From Beverwykella pulmonaria (taxonomy: Eukaryota > Ascomycota > Dothideomycetes > Pleosporales > Melanommataceae), in assembly GCA_001599595.1 (NCBI GenBank), contig BCHH01000007.1, forward strand, positions 58,027 through 122,026: a DNA stretch of 64,000 bases, read 5' to 3'. Made by a program: the position numbers and the translations under genes. Shown here one piece after another: positions 1 to 8,392 of this stretch (the first letter of the stretch is position 1; every line of letters starts with the position of its first letter). The notes beneath the pieces are model-generated. The model saw only the letters and a list, made by a program, of their open reading frames with translations. It did not search any database and was not told the DNA's origin.

Positions 1-1180
1 CTGTGCTAATTATTAGGGGGCGTAATAATCTAGCGTATCTATTAACAGGCGGCCCCTAGTAGGGCTGCAAGGTTTCTAGGATAAAGGTGTCCTTTTAGCA
101 GGAGGAGTAGTTAGTGCATGCTGTGTCCACAATCTAATTGTTGTGTAACAGGGCCTTAGTGCCTGTTGCGCTTGCGTTTAGGGCTATTGCAGGGAAACTA
201 AAGGTGGCAGCCTTTTTAATCTCTAGGGCCTAGGCTGCCTAATACGCAATTAAGTTATAATCTACTGCGTTGCTTATTCCCTTCTCTTTTCCCTGCTGCT
301 GTGCCTTTAGTGCCTTATGTTTCTTCCTTCTCTCGCGCACGTCGCAGAGGCCAGCCTCCTTTAATTCTAGGTGTTGGGTCTAGCAATTGTTAATTAAGTA
401 GCCTGGTTTTTTACATACTGGGCACACTAAGCCGCTCTAAGGTAGCTAGTAATGGGCAATAAGGGCAGTGGCTATAGTTACTAATTGCTTAGCCACCTTT
501 AGGTGTTGTTCCTCCTGCTTAGCAGCTCTCTAAGCTTTGTCAAAGGTAACAGCTGGCTTAGCAACTACCCCCTAGGCGTCTTGTTTAGGAAGGAGGTGGT
601 TGTTTTAATAAAAGGTAGACAAAAAGGCATTGTACTTTGGTCCTAGTCTAGTAAGGAACTTGTTAACAAAGTGTAGTTTGCTAATTTAGGAGTTAAGGTT
701 AAGGGCGTGCACCTTGTTCTAGGCGCTTATTAGCTTCTTAGCAAATATGTTCACACTGTTGTTACATGTCTCTAGGGAGAGTATATTGTAGGCTAGGTCT
801 AGTTGCTAAAAAACAGCGCTCCCCTTTAGTTAGAAGTGGCTTTTAATATCCTTAAGGACCTCTAAGACAGTGCAGAAGGATTTAGCAGCGTCCTTAGTAG
901 CAGGCTTCTCTATAATTTCCCTTGCCACTTCTCTGCACTGCTTTTTGATTAAGGCAACAGCAAAGTCCTGTTTTTCTTCCTATAAGTCCTCCTAGGCAAG
1001 GAGCTGGGAATTAGTCTCCCCTGCCTAAAGTGTAGGATGAGTTTTGCTAACAGTAAGTAGGCAGCTACATTTCTATGTCCCTAGCTAGTCTGTAATCTCC
1101 TAATGCTACTAGGTCCACTGTAAGGGACCTTTAAGCAAAGGGATTTAATCTAGCAAGGTAACTGCCTGTTGAATTTCCAT
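1..1180 (-). pseudogene. Copia A gag-pol pseudogene (Gag, CCHC-type knuckle, start of protease)
   Basis: The frame starts MEIQQAVTLLD and reaches an 'IPLLKG..W' motif typical of Copia Gag N-termini. Around 630-720 it reads FVNKFLTRLGPKYNAF, the conserved Gag segment found in fungal and plant Copia. At 424-383 there is C-x2-C-x4-Y-x4-C, a zinc knuckle whose His codon (CAC) appears as Tyr (TAC), itself a C-to-T change. At 136-119 the frame reads stop-I-V-D-T-A, where Copia proteases have W-(I/L)-(V/L)-D-T-(A/G), so the stop replaces Trp. All landmarks are in one frame (1180, 424 and 136 differ by multiples of three). The gene is dead through many in-frame TAG/TAA/TGA codons. Family assignment rests on motif order recognised by eye. 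Confidence 0.83.
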
Positions 1181-1220
1181 TGTCAACACTTTAGGGCTAG
1201 TTCACACAGTTTTTTTAGTT

Positions 1221-1310
1221 TTAGGTGGCGGCTTACGCGGTTGTAAGGCTTTAGGAGGTGGCTTACGTAGTTATAAGGCTTTGGGAGGTGGCTTACGTAG
1301 TTGTAAGGCT
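1221..1310. repeat. Three tandem 30-bp repeats in Copia A leader
   Basis: Three consecutive units (1221-1250, 1251-1280, 1281-1310) differ at only a few positions, mostly transitions. Because 30 bp is a multiple of three, the minus-strand reading in phase with gag encodes a repeated decapeptide of the type KALQLRKPPP just upstream of the assumed Gag ATG. One TGA separates it from that ATG. It may be a coding N-terminal extension of Gag or a leader repeat. Confidence 0.9.
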
Positions 1311-1357
1311 TTAGGTAATGGCAAGTTAACAATACTCTATTTTAGTGGAGGAGAAAT

Positions 1358-1554
1358 CCATGTAGTTAGCGTGTATTTGTAGGTTTATCTGCTAAGCGTT
1401 ATAGTCTTTCTTATTTCTCCTAGGCAATATTCTATTTTAGTAGAATCCAATAGGCTTATAGGTCTCCTATTGTTGTCAACGCTTCGCCAGGTCTAGCAGT
1501 CAAAAGTCCACGTGGTTGGTGTATATTCGTGGGTTTGTCTGCCAAGCGCTATAA
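1358..1554. repeat. Diverged direct repeats in Copia A leader (RIP fingerprint)
   Basis: The 47-bp segment 1358-1404 recurs at 1508-1554. Ungapped alignment by eye gives 11 differences, all transitions (8 with A/T in the first copy, 3 with A/T in the second) and no transversion. A second shorter repeat pair (about 1329-1349 and 1425-1445) flanks the first copy. Transition-only divergence between duplicated DNA is what RIP produces in Pezizomycotina. Confidence 0.85.
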
Positions 1555-1738
1555 TTACCCAACCTTCTTGTTTCTCTCAGCCTTAACGTCTTCCTTATAG
1601 CGGACTATGTATTAGATAGAGATTTCCTAAGTTGCTTAGCTTTGTTAGGTGTAAGGGATGAGGACTTAGCATTGTGTAGTAACCACACAATAGTCAGAGG
1701 ATTGCGCGTTTTCCAGCGGGCTTGCTAGCGCAAACCCA

Positions 1739-1749
1739 GGCTCATAACC
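1739..1749 (-). other. Primer-binding site of Copia A (initiator tRNA-Met, anticodon-arm type)
   Basis: The minus strand reads GGTTATGAGCC directly after the LTR end. This is complementary to the anticodon-arm sequence of eukaryotic initiator tRNA-Met (GGCTCATAACC). Copia elements commonly prime from an internal half-tRNA-Met rather than the 3' acceptor end, so the site supports both the family and the LTR boundary. Confidence 0.75.
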
Positions 1750-1932
1750 TGTTAGAATGTAAGAGCTCTAAGTGGGAGGGGACAGAAAAATATTGCTTGA
1801 GGTGCCAACATAGAACCAGGCTGGTGCTATATACTCGGACATCTGCCCAGCCATCTTGGTCACGTGCCTATCATGTGCCTGTCACGAGGATGTCACGTGT
1901 CCCAGTCTCGGCTAGCCAGCTGCCTTTCAACA
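1750..1932 (-). repeat. 5' LTR of Copia A
   Basis: On the plus strand the segment starts TGTTAG next to the primer-binding site and ends CAACA, so both strands begin TG and end CA. The outer boundary is fixed independently, because element B's gag frame is open up to base 1933 and is broken exactly there. The length is 183 bp. The bases 1933-1937 (GAGAT) should be the target-site duplication and should recur beyond the missing 3' LTR. Confidence 0.75.
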
Positions 1933-2034
1933 GAGATAATCCCATACGCCTCCTGATTGAGCGACTCGCTTGACCACAAAGATCCAGTGCTCCCAGTCGG
2001 ATTTTCCTCGAAGAATGGGTTCGGTAGAAGACAT
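1933..2034 (-). pseudogene. N-terminus of Copia B Gag, interrupted
   Basis: The ATG at 2034 opens a 34-codon frame beginning MSSTEPILRGKSDWEHW, matching Copia Gag N-termini in which a short leader is followed by L-x-G-x-x-(N/D)-W-x-x-W. The frame reads cleanly to base 1933, where the 5' LTR of element A begins. It is therefore a gag gene split by a nested insertion, not an independent gene. Confidence 0.75.
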
Positions 2035-2119
2035 ATTGACGACGAGGTTGAAGGTAGGATCAAATAATAAACAACGGTGATAGTCAAACGATATTTGATG
2101 GTGCGGTTAGGCGCGAACC

Positions 2120-2130
2120 GGGCTCATAAC
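2120..2130 (-). other. Primer-binding site of Copia B
   Basis: The minus strand reads GTTATGAGCCC immediately next to the LTR end at 2131, complementary to the initiator tRNA-Met anticodon arm as in element A. Two separate elements with the same primer type in the same position relative to an LTR reinforce each other. Confidence 0.75.
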
Positions 2131-2264
2131 TGTAAGCTGGAGAGCGAAGAAAAGAGGTGTCAAGATGTGTCTTGTATGTGATGTATGTACAGCTGATATA
2201 TATATGTGACGGACTGATTAGTCAGTGGCATATCCACGTGACATTATGGTGTCCTCGGCTTACA
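2131..2264 (-). repeat. 5' LTR of Copia B (134 bp)
   Basis: The ends are TGTAAGC and GCTTACA, a 7-bp perfect terminal inverted repeat with TG/CA boundaries. The length equals that of the solo LTR at 3972-4105, and the two are closely similar when one is reverse-complemented. It contains an imperfect palindrome around ACTGATTAGTCAGT and a CACGTG core. Confidence 0.88.
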
Positions 2265-2286
2265 ATAAGAGCAAGACAGAATAAGA

Positions 2287-2417
2287 CGTAAGCCCAGGAC
2301 ACCATCCCGTCATGTGGATATGCCACTCACTAATCAGTCCGTCATATATATATCAGCTGTACATACATTACACCGAATACACATCTTGATACTCTTTCCT
2401 CCACACTTCTGCTTAAA
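2287..2417 (+). repeat. Inverted copy of the Copia B LTR
   Basis: This segment is the reverse complement of the LTR at 2131-2264 with point differences and small indels. Its ends are decayed (CGTAAGC at the left, GCTTAAA at the right). Only 22 bp separate the two, so the pair forms a long near-palindrome. No matching target-site duplication was seen around it. Confidence 0.85.
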
Positions 2418-3971
2418 TATGGAGATATATGTAGAACTTGAAGCTATCAAGGCACCCGAGCCATATTGTCTCCGTACAGGCCCAGTACCGGCCTTACACT
2501 TACACATCCAGCTTGATTAAATTCTTCTTGAACGGCATAGTCAAAAATTTACCCTCCCCTCGGTGGCTTTCTGAAAAGAGTATTGTTCAAGCAGTAACTA
2601 ATTTATTGCTAACCATTGAATTCAGGTTGAGCACGATCACTATAGTGCGCCGTAGCGAAGAGCTACTTTGCCCGAATCCACTTCAGGTGATGGTTGAAAC
2701 TTGGATGCATGGTGCAGGGAAGACGTCTTGGCTCTTCGTCATCATCCAACATAATATATACCCAGACCATGACCCCGAAAGCTGAAGAATCAACGAACAA
2801 CCGAACACGCGACACCCAAAAAAAAAGTTTCAAACGAGACCACGAACGACTATTTTATCCTTCTGTACTTGTATATATATTTATTTCCTTTGGTAGCTAG
2901 ACACAACGAAATTTCAGCAAACCGTTGCCAAACCTCATCTTCTTTGTGAATGTCACTTGAAACTTTTGATTTTCCTGTCCAGTGCATTGCTGCCTCGGAC
3001 ATCGCACGGGTGCGAGTTACCTTTACCCTCCGATTTCTATATCATCCCCTTACTCCACCGCAATAGGAGTGCATCGTGCTGCATCTATATACTACGGATG
3101 ATCAGTGTGCTCAGTGTTGGCAGTGGTACGGATCACTTTGATCACGGCTGGTGCTCAGTGATTAATTCCTGCCAAGTGTACTTATCAGTCAGGTACGTCT
3201 GAGAATGTTATCGGTAATACAATTTTGTTGAGGTGGAGTTTTCCCGGCGTAATAATTCGGTGAGTATATGACTAGCCGCGAATGATTGGATCGTAACGGC
3301 AAGCTCTACTACAATGCTATATGGCTCAGATGTTCCCAACATGGCTTGGCAGCGGTTCGTCTCTCCTACAATTCATTCCTTTCTAACCTGAAACCTACTC
3401 TCAACCCTATTAGTGCAACACAAAAAACCTTTCTTACAGTAACCCACTAAGTCAGCCTTAAACCTTAGCACGCTCTAGAACTCCTAAATCTTTATTATAA
3501 TGGATATACCACTCGGCCATGAACTACCAAAAGGTGCAATGAACTTGATAGGTGAACTGTGCATAGAATAGCATATATACGCATGACACATATTCACGAA
3601 TTGGAGGGTGCCGGGAATTACGCGATGCCTGTCACGAAATCCCCCGATTTACTGCCCTGACAGATGCACCCAAGCCTTTAACCTATGCAAGTGGAAATTT
3701 TCGAATACAAAATATTTCGCATGCGGTCGATGTTCTCGTAATGTTTCGCTAATAAACTAGAACAACTCTCTATACTCATTTTCTGAAATATCATCGTTCA
3801 GATGTGGCCAGAAGGACTTTATCAGCTGAAGCCTTTGTTGCTTATTAAATCTATCAATCTTCAGCGTTGCGGGCCCTGGAAACAGAGGTTCGTTTGTCAA
3901 TGACATAATGATTAGAGAAGTAGGGAAAGTTTGCAATGTAGAGATTTATTGACGGTTTTACTAAGGGATAC
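2418..3971. other. Gene-free AT-rich interval between LTR copies
   Basis: About 1.5 kb with only short uncorrelated ORFs and no recognisable domain, RNA gene or spliced frame. It is probably old transposon debris or neutral intergenic DNA. Confidence 0.5.
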
Positions 3972-4105
3972 TGTAAGTCGAGGACACCATAATGTCACGT
4001 GGACATGACACTGACTAATCAGTCCGTCATATATATATATCAGCTGTACATACATCACATACAATACACATCTTGACACCTCTTTCCTCCATCATCCAGC
4101 TTACA
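3972..4105 (+). repeat. Solo LTR of the Copia B family with 5-bp target-site duplication
   Basis: 134 bp, begins TGTAAG and ends GCTTACA, and matches the LTR of element B with few changes. The flanks carry a perfect direct repeat GATAC (3967-3971 and 4106-4110), the duplication expected of Copia integration. With no internal sequence this is a solo LTR left by recombination between the two LTRs of a full element. It lies about 400 bp downstream of the subtilase stop codon. The remaining bases to 4504 hold nothing recognisable. Confidence 0.93.
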
Positions 4106-4504
4106 GATACGATGTTCTTTTCTCTTAATCTCTTTTCCCTTCTTTCGTGGCAACCACGTGGCATCTCGGCTGACCCGCAAGAACAATTGCATTAGGCTGA
4201 CCAATGATCACACGGATGTATAAATTCAACTTCCTAGCCCACATGTTTATACTTCGTATTGTAACACTGCAAGGCGTGATAGGTGAAGAAGTATTTCCTT
4301 AGGTAGCCTAGTAAGCCCTTCACAACTTTATTCTAGCAATTCTGAAGGTCCCCTATATCTTCTTGAATTGACTGGCACGTGACTGGTTCTTCAATGCCTG
4401 CTTAATAACAGATTTCACCTAGTTATAACGTTATGGTTGGTACGACACAAGAAATTAGATTGTAAATATTTATACATGAAATTATGACCACCCTCCAATA
4501 CTCC

Positions 4505-7293
4505 CTACTTCGCATACTTGATCTCAAAGTAGCTTGTACTATAGCTCTCATAGTCATTACTGCTTTTTACGTCCCCGGTAATCTTCAATGCCCTCAACAA
4601 AATCTTATACTTGCCAGCAGGCACATGCTTCCCACTAGCTAACTTCCCATCCCACGGTACATTAAAAAGATTGTTTCGTGGCAGGTTCTCAAGCGGCGAT
4701 CCAGCAATAGCTCCAAGAACTGACTGACCGAGGATTCGCGGCAAATTACGCGTGTTCTGGGGCACGACATCAAGACGCACGATGCGAGAGCCCATGGCGA
4801 GTTCGAAGGCGACGGTGGGGAATTCAGTAGTTGAGGAATTGACGCCGTTGGGACCAGGGAGCACGAAAACGGTGCTGTTGCTGGTGAGTGGTACATCCTT
4901 AGAAGCACTGCTTGCTACGAAGGGATATCCGGCGGGCGCGTTAACGAGTACCGCAGCTTTAATTCGGCTGGTGATGCCGGCGTAAGGGAGAGTGAGCGAG
5001 TCACCGTTGGTGCCATTAATAGAGACGTATCCGCTGTAGACGGGGATTCTGGAGGCGTCGAGGCCTTTGGGTTGCGTGAAGATCATGGTCAGGCGTCCAG
5101 TCTGTCCAGCGGGGACGGTGAGAGATTTGGGTTCAAAGCGGATTGTTGCTGCGGATGCAGGGGAGGAGTCGAGAGTAATGTCGGTGAAGAGATCTGGGAC
5201 AACGCTTCCGCCAGTCAAGGTATACGCAGTGGCAGCGATCAGGTTTGCGAACGTGTAGGTCTGAACCTTCTTACCTGTGTTCTTGATGGTCAGGGGGTGG
5301 GCGGCCTTGAAGTAACGGGTATCATTTAGTGCAATGTTATCGAGATCAAGAACAGTTGTGGTATGGGCAGCCTCGTACGCATTGACAAGACCGCCGCCTT
5401 GCTGAATGACCGGGGCGAGGAAGCTTTCAGTCGTAGCTCCTCCGTTAAAGTGGACAGGCTGAGCGGTTGCGGCGAGAAGGGCTGTGATCTCGCTGGGTGT
5501 GCCAAAGTGCTTACCCTTGATTTGCTTCAACAGAGCAACGACTCCCGAGATGAATGGTGCGGCCATGGACGTTCCTGATAAGACAGCGTAGCTGCCCTCA
5601 GCCCGAGGATAAGTGGACAGAATAAGACCACCAGGGGCTGAAACCTCAGGCTTGATCCAGAGTTCAAAAGAGGGTCCCCATGAGCTGTACGTGGACATCT
5701 TACCACCAGTCGCAGTGTTTGCGATGACGGAGAAGATCTTCTTGCCGCCGCCAAATGTGACTTCAATCTTGGTTCCTGCTTTCAATGCATCGATAAAGAT
5801 CTGTCCCTGGGCCGCAGTAACCATGCCAACTGGAATGACCTGGGAGCTAGCACCGGGAGAAGCCGCGCCAGTGGGCGAGTTGTTGTAGAACAAGATACGT
5901 TTAGCGCCTTTAGCAACAGCTTTCTCAACCTTGGTGTCGAAAGTGCAAGTACCTCGCCGAATCAGAACGACGTAGTTGGCTAGATCTGGTGTCGTGTCTA
6001 AGAAAGCGGTGCAACCGTCGGCGGCCACTGTGGTATCCAGAGTCGGTGCATACAGAGGCACAGTGATATTACCGAAGTCGCCGTTTGCATCACCTTCAGC
6101 ATATCCAAAATCGGTAGGATTCGCACCATTAGAGGTGTAGGTTGCACCTGTCAGAAAGGAAGGAGCTTCTGTGTTGTCGATTGAACCAACTGAGGTAGAG
6201 CCAAGAGATTCAGAGGCAGTAGAGGTGTCGAACAATCCGTTTGCACCGTCATTTCCGGCGGAGAGCACACAAGGGACGCCCTTCTCAGTTATCCTCTGTA
6301 CCGCTACATCCCAGGGATCTGAGTCAAGTCAATTTTTCATCACCAGAAGCGGGTTATAGTTATTCCTATACCTTCAGTCCAACCAGATGGTCCACCAATA
6401 GACGCAGAGATTAGGTCTACACCAGCTTCGTAGGCAAGATTGAATGCTTGAATAAGGATGTCGTTCCCGACTTCTCCCTCACAGCCGAATACTTTCCATA
6501 TACCCAAAGTGGCATTTGGAGCGACTCCAGTGAAGTTGAACTCATTTGGACTGGCACCGATGATACCAGCGACGTGGGATCCGTGGCCTCCACAATCCAT
6601 GGGATCAGTGTCGGGAACAGGGACTTCGGAGCCGGTGTAGGCGTCGCCAACAAGATCTGTGCCGGCGACGACTTTGCAACCAGGGCCGAAACACCCTCCA
6701 AGAGCCGGGTGTTTGTAATCAATTCCAGTATCAACGATACCGATGAAGAGACCCTCGCCGGTGAAGCCCTCATCGTGCAGCTTATCAACACCTCCCATTA
6801 CGTGCGGGCTGAACGAATCAGAAATACTGCGCTTTTGGTTGGCAGATGGAGCAGTCAACAGGCCCCCTAGGTTGTCAAGTGTTCCAATGACCTTCGCCGG
6901 ATTGGAGTAGAGGCGGACTGGCCATATTTTCTTGACGACCTGAAAAGATTGAATGATGTCGACTGTGTCTTGGCTGTCGTCTTTGGCATCGAGCTTGAAT
7001 GAGGCACCCTTGAAAAGCTCATGGTTGAGGTCCACGCGTGGCTGAGCAGCGATGTTACTGTTTGATAGATTACTGTAGAACGATTGCTAGTAGCTGTTAG
7101 CGTGGGGGCTTTGAAGATGCTGGGAAGCAATTACAGGATCGACCGCCTGTGTGCTTTGTTCGGGAGTTTCGAATTCCACGATATAAGCTCCAGGAACGAT
7201 TTTGGCGCCGGCATCCACTTGCCGTGCACCAACAGTTGAAGTCAAAGCTAGAACGGCTACCGACTTGGCGATAAGACCCTTAAGCGACGGCAT
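4505..7293 (-). CDS. Secreted subtilisin-like serine protease (S8 family, PA domain)
   Basis: Three exons: 7293-7135, 7086-6372 and 6318-4505, joined across 48-bp and 53-bp introns, giving 895 residues. The first intron has a GCTAAC branch site. The N-terminus (MPSLKGLIAKSVAVLALTST) is a signal peptide, followed by an I9-type propeptide (AYIVEFE). The catalytic triad is visible: Asp about 172 in IVDTGIDYKHP, His about 221 in GGHGSHVAG, Ser about 542 in SGTSMAAPF. A protease-associated (PA) domain sits between His and Ser (about 390-490, RRGTCTFDTKV), and a Fn3/DUF1034-like region follows Ser. The length and order match fungal 'minor extracellular protease vpr'-type subtilases of about 900 residues. 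The role is extracellular protein degradation. The protease is apparently complete, and the start codon is clear. The nearby LTRs lie downstream, not in the promoter. Confidence 0.93.
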
Positions 7294-8392
7294 GATGACA
7301 AGAAAAGTTTGGGATGCTCTGGAAGCTTCTGAGTAGCGACAAAGAGGAGCTGTTTCTTGGGGAGCTCAACATTTATTATATACAGAAAATGTAGACCCGT
7401 TACCAAGACTCTCATTTCACATGGCCTGCCACTTCGAGCACGAAATCATCTACCTTCCTGATAACATTTTGACAGGCGTCCCAACTGCCGGATTTGGGGC
7501 ACCAGGCACGAGACAACATTCAACGGGGCCCTGAACCCTGATATACCTGCAAGCGCTTTTGTATATACAATCGTCCGGGGTATAGTACCTGCTCCAATGA
7601 CAATCCGGGCTTGAGCAAACCGTACGCGACGGTGGCGTTCGTGCGATTGTGTGCTTGCTGCGGGTGTGGCACTGTGGATGGGAGATGTGGAAGATGACCA
7701 CCAGCGCGTTACGCGTGCGGTATTGCCGATATCCAGGGGCTCGGGCCTCTTCCCCTTTTAAGCTTGTCAACGGCTCACTTGCTTGCCCGTAGAAGCAAAT
7801 CGCGGGGTTTTGGTTCCTGGCTAAGATCGCATGCGAGATAGCGCTTAAAGTAAATTCTTACCTCCGCACTCGCACAACTATCATCAACGTCTTCCTTTCC
7901 AGATTCAGCAGCAAATAGCGAAGGATTTTGCCACTCCACAATCCCGTCCAGGAGCCCGGTTTGGCGACACAGGGGCGGAACAATTTGGATAAGACTTGCA
8001 AGGCGAGTTTCAGTGACCTGTAGAGAGTCCGTATAGTACCTTCCCGAAGAAGTTAGACCAATGTCGCAATCTCGCGCCAAGCTCTTCACCATCAGGCGCG
8101 TGCATCTGCGGTGCTGGCTGTATTATCGATGATTAGACTGCCATCTCCAGGTACGATATGGCGTTCATTGTATAATGTGTAAAAGAATAGGAGGCGTTAA
8201 TTGTGAAGTTGTGAGACTGTATGAGGTGGGCTGTGAGGTACGCTTGTTTAGCGTGCTCGATACGGTAAGGTGGCGCGAATAGCACGTGATTGCGCGTCCT
8301 TTTCCGCCATCTGTTCTCGCGAACCTCTCGAGAGCTCTCCAACTCAACGTCAACCGTACCTTGACTATCGATAATCGTCTCAACTAAGCACG
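7294..8392. other. Intergenic region between subtilase and MLH1 (divergent promoters)
   Basis: 1.1 kb separating divergent start codons, so it must contain both promoters. A TATA-like TTATTATATA lies near 7371-7380 upstream of the subtilase. A possible two-exon minus-strand ORF (8092-7767) was considered and not accepted. Confidence 0.5.

Larger units (their letters stand above)
1..1932 (-). mobile_element. Ty1/Copia retrotransposon A, 5' portion, RIP-degraded, cut by window start
   Basis: Read on the minus strand the order is LTR (1932-1750), primer-binding site (1749-1739), a repeat-rich leader (1738-1181), then one gag-pol reading frame from an ATG at 1180 running off at position 1. The frame stays open apart from about two dozen nonsense codons, and I find no frameshift, as expected when C-to-T and G-to-A mutation turns Gln and Trp codons into stops. 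Gag, a zinc knuckle and the start of an aspartic protease appear in the Copia order. The element lies exactly inside the gag of a second Copia element (B), so A inserted after B. The 3' part (integrase, RT, RNase H, 3' LTR) would lie before position 1. Element identity and orientation are well supported. Whether any intact copy exists in the genome cannot be seen here. Confidence 0.85.
1933..2264 (-). mobile_element. Copia retrotransposon B, 5' fragment interrupted by element A
   Basis: Minus-strand order is LTR 2264-2131, primer-binding site 2130-2120, leader 2119-2035, then the first 34 codons of gag (2034-1933). The rest of B was displaced beyond element A and lies outside the window. Unlike A, the visible gag codons contain no stop, so this copy looks less mutated. 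Two other LTRs of the same family lie nearby (2287-2417 and 3972-4105). Confidence 0.82.

Noticed and set aside
1893..2087. 64-aa minus-strand ORF
   Set aside because: It is in a different frame from the Copia B gag start and spans the LTR/gag junction; artefact of the insertion.
1735..2130. tRNA-Met-like sequences (ggctcataac) at two places
   Set aside because: Only the anticodon-arm sequence is present, with no acceptor stem or T-arm. Their position next to LTR ends makes them primer-binding sites, not tRNA genes.
7767..8092. Possible two-exon minus-strand gene (94 aa, 41-bp intron with GTAAGA donor)
   Set aside because: Very short intron, no recognisable protein and position inside a divergent promoter. 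Chance is the simpler explanation without transcripts.
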